Below are positions 1-5,478 of a stretch of 6,046 nt of DNA, piece after piece. Made by a program: the position numbers and the translations under genes. The stretch comes from Chloroflexota bacterium (GTDB lineage Bacteria > Chloroflexota > Limnocylindria > Limnocylindrales > CSP1-4). The notes below the pieces were generated by a model, which worked only from the letters and a program-made list of their open reading frames with translations, ran no database searches and was not told the origin of the DNA. Position 1 is the first letter of the stretch. Each line of letters opens with the position of its first letter. The DNA is taken from assembly GCA_021802185.1 (NCBI GenBank), contig JAKAAV010000156.1:1-6046 (forward strand), given 5' to 3'.

Positions 1-34
1 TGCGCTCGCCGTCAACCGCCCGCGCTCGCCTTCA

Positions 35-112
35 GTGTCGCGTACCACTCTCCGTGGTGTTAGCCGTCGTTCGGGACGCTCTTCGTGTCGTTCACCACGG
101 TGCGTGGGGTTA
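35..112. repeat. Tandem pair of palindrome-containing motif, 50-bp period
   Basis: Two copies of the pattern GTGTCG-N3-ACCAC-N5-GTGG-N-GTTA lie at 35-62 and 85-112, exactly 50 bp apart, with 19 fixed positions in 28. Each copy contains an inverted repeat: ACCAC/GTGGT (44-48 and 54-58) in the first, and CCAC/GTGG (95-98 and 104-107) in the second. They sit beyond the 3' end of the minus-strand HTH-nuclease gene, in a stretch where I see no convincing gene. They could be paired operators of a gene to the left of the window, a REP-like extragenic palindrome, or part of a transcription-termination region. The function is unknown; the repeat itself is read directly from the sequence. Confidence 0.6.
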
Positions 113-216
113 CGCATGCGGCCGGGCAGGTAGGTGGCCCCGCGGCCCGCAGCCGTGATCGCTGCGATCCGAATCGGCCGTCAGCCGAGCGGCCGCGTGC
201 GCGGCGCCGGCACATG

Positions 217-966
217 TCACCTCGGCACGGCGCCCCGGCTCCTCGGGCCGGCCCGCCTGACGCGTCCGCGACCGACCACGGCGTGCGTACCACCACGGAG
301 GGTGGTGGGCGACACGAGCCACAGGGCGGAGAGCAGGCTCTCGGGCGCGGCAAGCCACGCGCGGAAAGCATCGTTGCGGTCGGGAAGCGCGGCCTCGAAG
401 ATCGCGGCGTGCCTGGCGAGCAGCGTTCGGGTGTGCGTGGTGCGCGGCACGACGACGACGCGGCCCACCTGTCGCGCGCGCCACCCCCGCTCCTCCGCCA
501 GCAGGAGCCGGGCGAGCCGCACCTTCCGGTCGAGCGTCGCGAGCAGGTCCTGCAGGTCGACGAGTCGCGACTTCGCCTCGACGACGAGCAGTGCGCGACG
601 GTGCGCGTGCCACCCGACGACGTCGACGCTGCCGCGTTCTCCGTACCTGGCGAACGACCACTCGACCAGCATCTCCCACCCGGACTTGCGCAGGGTCGCG
701 ACCGCCAGGCCGACCACACGCGCATGCTGCTCGTCCAGCAGCCGGTCGAGGTCGCCCCCTCGCCACCGCAGCTGCACGTCGAGTGAGGCATCGAGGACGG
801 ACGCGACCCGCCTCGCACTCCCGAACCCCACTCGTTCGAGCCTCCCGAGCTCCAGTTTTGACACGAGCTCCTGGCTCACGCCCGCGGCGCGGGCGACGTC
901 CGCCTGCCGGAGCCCCCGACGGCTCCTGATCGCCCGCAGTCCGAGGCCCACTCGTGCGTCGTCCAC
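217..966 (-). CDS. XRE-family HTH protein fused to PD-(D/E)XK nuclease-like domain
   Basis: This 249-residue cytoplasmic protein has two parts. Residues about 8-60 form a Cro/C1-type helix-turn-helix (RRGLRQADVARAAGVSQ, then ELVSKLELGRLERV), which should bind DNA. Residues about 70-200 look like a restriction-endonuclease fold: a helix with Glu102 (VEWSF), then GERGSVDVVGWH with Asp115, then LLVVEAKSRL with Glu130 and Lys132, giving the E...D...ExK pattern of PD-(D/E)XK enzymes. Basic helices and a hydrophobic strand (VGRVVVVPR, 167-175) follow. The last 25 residues are Arg/Gly-rich. The start is GTG at 964-966; an in-frame TGA at 991-993 with no ATG, GTG or TTG between leaves little choice, and no clear Shine-Dalgarno is visible, so leaderless translation is possible. 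Similar HTH plus nuclease-fold proteins are known in actinobacteria, usually annotated only as transcriptional regulators. Whether the nuclease domain cuts DNA is inference. It could also act purely as a regulator. The upstream 10-mer cluster at 1018-1200 is a candidate operator. Confidence 0.85.
   Translation of the reverse strand: MDDARVGLGLRAIRSRRGLRQADVARAAGVSQELVSKLELGRLERVGFGSARRVASVLDASLDVQLRWRGGDLDRLLDEQHARVVGLAVATLRKSGWEMLVEWSFARYGERGSVDVVGWHAHRRALLVVEAKSRLVDLQDLLATLDRKVRLARLLLAEERGWRARQVGRVVVVPRTTHTRTLLARHAAIFEAALPDRNDAFRAWLAAPESLLSALWLVSPTTLRGGTHAVVGRGRVRRAGPRSRGAVPR
290..308. repeat. Perfect 7-bp inverted repeat, 5-nt spacer, inside 3' end of HTH-nuclease gene
   Basis: CCACCAC (290-296) and GTGGTGG (302-308) are perfect reverse complements around GGAGG. 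The core ACCAC-N5-GTGGT (292-306) has the same arm sequence and spacer length as the palindromes at 44-58 and 94-108. It overlaps codons for a Thr/Arg/Gly/Gly stretch, so it may be a by-product of coding sequence. A hairpin here would lie near the end of the transcript. Confidence 0.4.
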
Positions 967-1017
967 GGATCGATGATGGCGGCCGTCGCTTCACGCCCGC
1001 TTTGTGGCGGCTTGTCG

Positions 1018-1200
1018 GGCCCCATCGCGGGGGACGGCCCCATCGCGGGTCACGGTCCGGCCGCCGGCACCCCATCGCGGCCGCCGGCCCTGGTCGCAGC
1101 CCATCGCGGGCGGGGCCCTCATCGCGGGCGCCGCGTCGACCCCATCGCGGCCGCCGGCCCTGGCGCGGGCGACGGGCCTGACCGAGCCTCATCGCTGGCG
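1018..1200. repeat. Cluster of seven CCCATCGCGG-type 10-mers upstream of the HTH-nuclease gene
   Basis: Near-copies of CCCATCGCGG (CCGCGATGGG on the minus strand) begin at 1021, 1039, 1071, 1100, 1118 (CTCATCGCGG), 1141 and 1188 (CTCATCGCTGG, degenerate). Two share the longer 14-mer GGCCCCATCGCGGG (1018-1031 and 1036-1049). The copies are all in one orientation, with spacings of 18, 32, 29, 18, 23 and 47 bp. The block fills most of the 285-bp gap between the feoB remnant and the minus-strand HTH-nuclease start, so it is where that gene's promoter and operators should be. It may be a binding-site array, an expanded degenerate repeat, or both. No gene is supported within 967-1251 on either strand. 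Confidence 0.65.
1069..1163 (+). repeat. Exact 25-bp direct repeat, copies 70 bp apart
   Basis: Positions 1069-1093 and 1139-1163 are identical over 25 bases. Each copy begins ACCCCATCGCGG and ends GCCGGCCCTGG, so each contains one of the cluster's 10-mers. The copies diverge immediately after (TCGCAGC against CGCGGGC). The length of exact identity suggests a segmental duplication inside the cluster. Confidence 0.7.
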
Positions 1201-1251
1201 ACGGCGATTCCGCTGCCGACGGCCGTGAGCGAACCCGCCGGCTTGCCGCGC

Positions 1252-1578
1252 CTACGCCGCGCTCAGCACCCGCGCGATCAGCCCGCCGGCACCGAGCGCG
1301 ATCGCCAGACTCCCGGCAGACATCGCGAGGGCCGGCCGCCACCCGTGCTCGGCGCGAAGCGCGGCGAACGTCGCGACGCACGGCACGGACACCGACACCA
1401 CGGTCGCGTACGTGAACAGCTGTGCCGGCGACATGAACCGGGCGAGGTTGGCCGCCTGCGGCCCGAACTGCACGACTGCGAGCGACACGAGCAACTGCAG
1501 CGCGAGCTCCTTCCGCAGGAACGCGAAGATGAGCGCGAGCCCGGCCACCGACGGCAGCCCCAGCCAGTTCCGGACCAC
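1252..1578 (-). pseudogene. feoB: C-terminal remnant of FeoB ferrous-iron transporter
   Basis: The reading frame gives 108 residues that match only the end of FeoB, the GTP-driven Fe(II) permease of the cytoplasmic membrane. NWLGLPSVAG (4-13) is followed by FAFLRKELALQLL (18-30), equivalent to the conserved xxxRKEL helix of the gate domain, then SVPCVAT (64-70) and HGWRPAL (78-84), the typical FeoB end with its last two membrane helices. FeoB is usually about 600-800 residues, with an N-terminal G domain and a first gate domain; neither is present here. The same frame stays open upstream to a TGA at 1744-1746, but that extension (ending LVWPLATFTDP) contains no membrane helices and no start codon other than the GTG at 1576-1578. 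No FeoB-like sequence was seen in the other frames upstream. The gene therefore seems to have lost its 5' part by deletion or rearrangement. A stand-alone short protein is possible, but there is no good ribosome-binding site. No feoA is visible nearby. Confidence 0.65.
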
Positions 1579-1758
1579 CGGGTCCGTGAACGTGGCGAGC
1601 GGCCAGACGAGGTTGCTCTCGCAGGTCGGATTGCTGCACGTCGCCAGCGCGCCATCGCCGAGGCCCTCGCGGTAGGGCCCAACGGCCCAAGTCCCGGCTC
1701 GAACCGGCCACGCGGCCGGGGTGCGCCGACGTGCCCGTTCCGGTCATGCCGACCGGCG

Positions 1759-1788
1759 CTGTCCGTGCGCGTTCCGCGTGGCTACCGT
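1759..1788 (+). promoter_or_regulatory. Possible promoter for the MMPL gene
   Basis: TACCGT at 1783-1788 fits the TANNNT pattern of housekeeping actinobacterial -10 elements. The -35 region 18 bp upstream, CTGTCC (1759-1764), is a poor match. The position would give a leader of about 60 nt before the ATG at 1858. This is a weak call in GC-rich DNA. Confidence 0.2.
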
Positions 1789-1847
1789 GTCCCGGACCAC
1801 CCCATGCGGACGCTCGCGCTCGCGCCGGCTTCCCGCCCGGGGCCTCG

Positions 1848-1853
1848 AAGGTG
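1848..1853 (+). promoter_or_regulatory. Ribosome-binding site of the MMPL gene
   Basis: AAGGTG ends 4 nt before the ATG at 1858, which gives AAGG a spacing of 6 nt. An in-frame TGA at 1852-1854, two codons upstream, makes this ATG the first possible start in the frame. Together these settle the start. Confidence 0.55.
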
Positions 1854-1857
1854 ACTG

Positions 1858-4800
1858 ATGTTCGAACGACTCGGCTCGCTCGCGTACCGGCTCCGATACC
1901 TGATCCTGGTCGCGTGGGTCATCGCCGCCGCCGCGGCCCTCGTCCTCGCGCCGTCACTGGCGAAGGAAGGCTCGACCGACCAGAGCTCCTTCCTGCCCCC
2001 GACGGCGGAGTCGGTCCTCGCGCGGAACGCCCTCGAGAAGGCGTTCCCCAGGGAGGTCGCGGCCAGCACCGCGACGGTCGCCTTCACCCGCCAGTCGGGC
2101 CTGACCTCGGCCGACCGCGCCTACATCGGCCAGGTTGCCGGCTGGATCACGGGTTCGTCGTCGCCCGCCGACCTCAGCACGGTCGTCGCCAGCGTCGACA
2201 CGCCCGAGTCGAACCCCGAGATGGCGTCGATGATGCGCAGCCCCGACGGCACGCTCGAGCTCATGAACGTCAACCTCAAGGTCGCGTCGATGGCGGGCGG
2301 AGCCGGGAACGCGGTCGATGCCCTGCGGTCGCACCTCGCGAGCACGGCACCGTCCGGACTCCAGGCGAACGTCACGGGATCCGCGGGCATCAGCGTCGAC
2401 TACCTCGACGCGATCGTGAAGGGCACGGACAGCACGACGATCGTCACGGTCGTGCTCGTGCTCGTGATCCTGCTGCTGATCTACCGCGCGCCGCTTGCCG
2501 CGCTCGTGCCGCTCGTGACGATCGGTGCGGCGTTCCTGGTCTCGCGCGGCGTCCTCGGCATGCTGGCGGCGGCCGGCTGGAAGATCTCGTCGCTGCTCGA
2601 CACGTTCGTGGTCGTGATCGTGTTCGGCGTCGGCACCGACTACACGATCTTCCTGATCTCGCGCTTCCGGGAGGAAGTCGCCGGACGGGACTGGCACACC
2701 GCATCGCAGGCGACGGTCAAGCGGATCGGGGCGGTGATCACGGCCAGCGCCGCGACCGTCATCGTCGGCCTCGGATCGATGATCTTCGGCAGCTTCGGGA
2801 TGATCCAGACGACCGGCCCGGCGCTTGCGGTCGCGGTGTTCGTGACGCTGCTCGCGGGGCTGACCCTCGCGCCCGCCCTGCTCGCGATCTTCGGGCACTA
2901 CCTGTTCTGGCCCGCGCACGAGAAGGCCGATGCTGCGGCCGATCCGACCGGCTTCTTCGCCCGGCTCGCGGGCGCCGTGTCCCGGCGTCCGGTGCTCGTC
3001 ACCGTCGTGCTGCTCGCCGCGCTCCTGGTGCCCGTCGCTCACGTGCCCGCGATGCGCACGAACTTCGACGTCCTGACCGACCTGCCGACCACCTCGGACG
3101 CGCGACAGGGCTTCGACCAGGTCGCGGTCCACCTCGGCAAGGGCAAGATCATGCCCTCGACGGGCGTCGTGGAGGCCGGGCAGGGCGTCGATCTGTTGGC
3201 GCCCGCCTCGCTCGAGCGCCTTCGCGACGTCACGCAGGCGCTCGTGAAGACGAACGGCGTCCAGAGCGCGACGAGCGTCATCGCGCCGACCGGTGACGGA
3301 AGCGTGCCGGCCGCGTTCGTGCCGTCGAAGCATCTCGACACCATGGCGACCGGGTTCGCGTCGCCGGGCTCGTCGGGCGGGTCGGCCTCCGGCGCGTCGT
3401 CCGGCTCGTCGGGCTCGTCGGGGGCTTCGTCGGGCGCGTCGTCCGGTTCGGCCGGCTCGTCGGGCTCGTCGTCGTCCGGTTCGTCGGCGGCGACCGATCC
3501 CGCGGCGCTCCTCGAGCCGTCCGTCACCGGCGGGCTCGAGTCCGCCACCGCCTATGTCAAGGCTCTCGGCCCGGCCTTCCCGTCGATTGCCTCAACGCCG
3601 GCATACACGGCGGCGCTCGACGATCTCCAGACGGCGCCGGGCCTCATCGCCCAGCTCCGGCAGGGCGCGCGCGTGTCCACCCAGCTGCGGCAGCTGTCGG
3701 CCGCGCTGAAGTCGCCGACGTCGCGGGCCGGCGACACGCAATCGCTCCAGTCGTTCGCCGGGTACGTCCGGGACGTCGCGGGTTACCTCCAGGAGCTCGC
3801 GGCGGCCTACCCGTCGACGGCGTCTCAGCCCGCGTTCCAGCAGGCGCGCGCCGACCTCGTGGCGCTCCAGCAGGCACAGGCGAGCGGCGTCCAGCCGTCG
3901 CCCGCCACCATCGTCGACCTCTCGGCTCGGCTCGACGCGCTCGCGACCCACTTCGACTCGCAACCCGAGGCGATCCTCTTCCCGAAGAGCCTCCCGCAGA
4001 CGCCGCAGGCTGCGGCGCTCGAGCGGCAGATCTCGACGACGTTCGGGAAGCTGCCGGGCGATCTTCGATCGCTGGCTGCGAAGTACGCGGCGCTGCCCGA
4101 CGACGTCTTCATCCCGACGGGCCTCACAGGGTCGGCCGGGCAGCAGGTGAACTCGACGCTCGCGGCGTTCATGTCCGCCAACCGGGACGTCACCCGGCTG
4201 TACGTGATCACGAGCGACGACCCGTACTCGACGGCGGCGTTCGACACCGTCCGGCGCGCACGCACGGTGGTCGACCCGATCGGCAGCCAGCTGGGCCATG
4301 GGACCGTTGCCTACGTCGGCGGCCCGACGGCGGAGCTCGCCGACACGCAGACCGCCCTCGGCAAGGACTTCCAGCGCGTCGCGCTCATCACCGTGCTCGG
4401 CGTGCTGCTCGTGCTGGTCGTGCTGCTGCGGGCGCTCGTCGCGCCGGTCTACCTCGTGCTGACCGTCCTGCTGTCCTACCTGAGCACGCTCGGGCTGTCG
4501 GCGTGGCTGTTCCAGTCCGTCCTCGGGCAGCCCGGCGTGAACTACTTCCTGCCGCTGATGGTGTTCGTGCTGCTGGTCGCGCTCGGCTCCGACTACAACA
4601 TCTTCCTGATGAGCCGAGTGCGGGAGGAGAGCGAGGAGCACCCGATCCGCGAGGGGATCCGGCTGGCGTCGGGCAGGACGGGCGCCGTCATCACGTCCGC
4701 CGGCCTGATCCTCGCCGGCACGTTCGGGTCGATGGCGAGCGCGCCGCTCGTCGTGCTGTTCCAGGTCGGCGTGGCGGTCGCGGTGGGGGTGCTGATCGAC

Positions 4801-5058
4801 ACGTTCCTCGTCCGGTCGATCCTCGTGCCGGCGCTCACGACCGTCGTCGGCGACCGGGCGTGGTGGCCATCACGGCTCGGCGTCCGCCGCAGCGCGACCG
4901 GAGCGTCGGGAGGCGGTGCCGGGAAGGGCGCTGGTGTGGGACAGGACGCCGGTGCCGGGAAGGGTGCGGACGCGCGACAGGGCGGCGGTCCCGCGAAGGA
5001 CGCGTCCGCGGGGACGAGCACGGGCACGGGTCCGGTCGCGGCCAAGCAGGCCGGCTGA
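1858..5058 (+). CDS. MMPL/RND-family membrane transporter
   Basis: A complete 1066-residue protein of the MmpL type: proton-driven exporters in the cytoplasmic membrane that move lipids or other hydrophobic compounds. It has two homologous halves. Half one has TM1 (about 14-31), an extracytoplasmic domain (about 35-190) and TM2-6 (about 193-345), with GTDYTIFLISRFREE in TM4 (Asp261-Tyr262) and an FWP end (350-352). Half two has TM7 (about 378-395), a large extracytoplasmic region (about 400-838) and TM8-12 (about 842-990), with GSDYNIFLMSRVREE in TM10 (Asp912-Tyr913) and a WWP end (1002-1004). The two Asp-Tyr pairs match the proton-relay pairs known in MmpL3, so it is probably active. Odd features are a Ser/Gly/Ala linker (502-545), repeated helical units (565-590 with 642-667; 692-712 with 736-756) and a 62-residue Gly/Ala/Lys tail (1005-1066) predicted to be cytoplasmic. 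No TetR or MarR regulator, or lipid-synthesis gene, lies beside it, so the substrate cannot be inferred. Confidence 0.95.
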   Translation: MFERLGSLAYRLRYLILVAWVIAAAAALVLAPSLAKEGSTDQSSFLPPTAESVLARNALEKAFPREVAASTATVAFTRQSGLTSADRAYIGQVAGWITGSSSPADLSTVVASVDTPESNPEMASMMRSPDGTLELMNVNLKVASMAGGAGNAVDALRSHLASTAPSGLQANVTGSAGISVDYLDAIVKGTDSTTIVTVVLVLVILLLIYRAPLAALVPLVTIGAAFLVSRGVLGMLAAAGWKISSLLDTFVVVIVFGVGTDYTIFLISRFREEVAGRDWHTASQATVKRIGAVITASAATVIVGLGSMIFGSFGMIQTTGPALAVAVFVTLLAGLTLAPALLAIFGHYLFWPAHEKADAAADPTGFFARLAGAVSRRPVLVTVVLLAALLVPVAHVPAMRTNFDVLTDLPTTSDARQGFDQVAVHLGKGKIMPSTGVVEAGQGVDLLAPASLERLRDVTQALVKTNGVQSATSVIAPTGDGSVPAAFVPSKHLDTMATGFASPGSSGGSASGASSGSSGSSGASSGASSGSAGSSGSSSSGSSAATDPAALLEPSVTGGLESATAYVKALGPAFPSIASTPAYTAALDDLQTAPGLIAQLRQGARVSTQLRQLSAALKSPTSRAGDTQSLQSFAGYVRDVAGYLQELAAAYPSTASQPAFQQARADLVALQQAQASGVQPSPATIVDLSARLDALATHFDSQPEAILFPKSLPQTPQAAALERQISTTFGKLPGDLRSLAAKYAALPDDVFIPTGLTGSAGQQVNSTLAAFMSANRDVTRLYVITSDDPYSTAAFDTVRRARTVVDPIGSQLGHGTVAYVGGPTAELADTQTALGKDFQRVALITVLGVLLVLVVLLRALVAPVYLVLTVLLSYLSTLGLSAWLFQSVLGQPGVNYFLPLMVFVLLVALGSDYNIFLMSRVREESEEHPIREGIRLASGRTGAVITSAGLILAGTFGSMASAPLVVLFQVGVAVAVGVLIDTFLVRSILVPALTTVVGDRAWWPSRLGVRRSATGASGGGAGKGAGVGQDAGAGKGADARQGGGPAKDASAGTSTGTGPVAAKQAG
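3361..3492 (+). repeat. Ser/Gly/Ala-coding repeat tract within the MMPL gene
   Basis: The tract encodes residues 502-545, made almost only of Ser, Gly and Ala in units such as GSSG and GASSG. The DNA is a run of TCG, TCC and GGC codons with TCGTCGGGC recurring. It would form a flexible linker in the second extracytoplasmic region, between the start of that domain (about 400-500) and the helical repeats from about residue 548. The simple codon pattern makes it prone to length change by slippage, but codon variation (TCC, GGT, GCT, GGG) shows it is not freshly expanded. Confidence 0.85.
4915..5022 (+). repeat. Three 36-bp (12-residue) repeat units in the MMPL C-terminal tail
   Basis: The tail after the WWP motif reads as GAGKGAGVGQDA (1020-1031), GAGKGADARQGG (1032-1043) and a weaker GPAKDASAGTST (1044-1055). 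The 14-mer GGTGCCGGGAAGGG occurs exactly at 4915-4928 and 4951-4964. Each unit carries one Lys at the fourth position. The tail follows TM12 and should face the cytoplasm. Confidence 0.65.
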
Positions 5059-5105
5059 CAGGCAGGCACGGCCACGGCGACGAGTGCCAGTCGGGCGCTT
5101 CAGTC

Positions 5106-5120
5106 GGCGCGCCACGCGCC
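5106..5120 (+). terminator. Possible terminator hairpin after the MMPL gene
   Basis: GGCGCG (5106-5111) pairs with CGCGCC (5115-5120) around a CCA loop, 47 bp after the MMPL stop. There is only a short TTT at 5132-5134, so this would be at best an atypical, U-poor terminator of the kind found in GC-rich genomes. Confidence 0.3.
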
Positions 5121-5438
5121 AGCCGGGCCGGTTTGCATCTGACTCACGCTATCGACCGAGGTACGCGCGCGTCTTGAGCGGCAGGTCGAATCCTTGAGCC
5201 TGATTCGCGACCGCGACGTCTCAGGCGCCCTCTCGCGTCGTGCTCGTGAGCGACACTCATGGGAACGACCTGAAGGCCGCCCAGGACGCGCGGCGAGGTT
5301 CCACCGCCATCATCTCCGGCGTGCGGGTTGGTCGCTTGCATGAACCTGGTGCACATCGCCGTTGGCTTCGTGCGCGACATGCAAAGTTGTGACGCGGACG
5401 GCATCGGACCGGCACGTGGTACGGCCCTCCGCCATCGT

Positions 5439-5455
5439 CGGCGGACGAGCCGCCG
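5439..5455 (-). terminator. Possible terminator hairpin after leuD
   Basis: CGGCGG (5439-5444) pairs with CCGCCG (5450-5455) around ACGAG, starting 24 bp beyond the leuD stop on the minus strand. No T-run follows in the direction of transcription, so the assignment rests on position and stem alone. Confidence 0.3.
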
Positions 5456-5478
5456 CCGTCGAGGCCCGCGCCGAGCTC

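Larger units (their letters stand above)
1579..1857. other. Divergent gap between feoB remnant and MMPL gene, with two hairpins
   Basis: No gene is supported here. Two GC-rich perfect hairpins lie close together: GGCCCT/AGGGCC (1662-1667 and 1674-1679, 6-nt loop) and CCGGCC/GGCCGG (1704-1709 and 1714-1719, 4-nt loop ACGC). Neither is followed by a T-run. They may be remnants of the missing feoB surroundings, or structures that separate the divergent transcripts. The right part, about 1740-1857, should carry the promoter and leader of the MMPL gene. Confidence 0.4.
5059..5478. other. 420-bp convergent gap without a supported gene
   Basis: The gap lies between the ends of the MMPL gene (plus) and leuD (minus). 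No open frame in it shows a recognisable domain. It holds two GC-rich hairpins near its ends, a direct repeat CTTGAGC (5173-5179 and 5193-5199), and an inverted repeat TTGCATG/CATGCAA (5336-5342 and 5378-5384) in a locally less GC-rich stretch. A minus-strand frame from an ATG at 5402-5404 to a TGA at 5144-5146 (86 codons) is open, but it lacks a visible ribosome-binding site or familiar motif and is left uncalled. Confidence 0.5.

Noticed and set aside
1018..1200. CRISPR-like array
   Set aside because: The repeated unit is only about 10-14 bp, the spacing is irregular (18-47 bp), the copies are imperfect, and no cas gene is present.
1690..1720. tRNA-like T-arm (GGTTCGAGCC on the minus strand), possibly a tRNA fragment or attachment site
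   Set aside because: The stem is only 4 bp around a 6-nt loop, and no acceptor, anticodon or D arm can be placed around it.
110..1747. 545-codon minus-strand open frame spanning the HTH-nuclease and feoB regions
   Set aside because: Its composition is dominated by Arg, Ala, Gly and Pro with no motif, and it overlaps two frames with clear family matches.
973..1854. Long plus-strand open frame (293 codons) with PIAG repeats, ending 3 bp before the MMPL start
   Set aside because: It runs antisense across the feoB fragment and through the 10-mer array, has an Arg/Pro-rich composition typical of shadow frames in GC-rich DNA, and shows no domain.
3039..3548. Minus-strand open frame rich in Asp, Glu and Pro, looking like an acidic repeat protein
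   Set aside because: It is antisense to the Ser/Gly/Ala tract of the MMPL gene: TCG/GGC codons read as acidic and Pro codons on the other strand. The MMPL frame has clear family motifs on both sides.
5171..5200. GGTCGAATCC resembling a tRNA T-loop in the convergent gap
   Set aside because: The loop is one base short (GGTTCGAATCC expected), flanking stems do not pair, and no cloverleaf forms.
5144..5404. Possible 86-codon minus-strand gene downstream of leuD
   Set aside because: No ribosome-binding site, no recognisable motif, Arg-rich end; the frame continues open antisense-like through leuD in a shifted frame, as expected by chance at this GC content.
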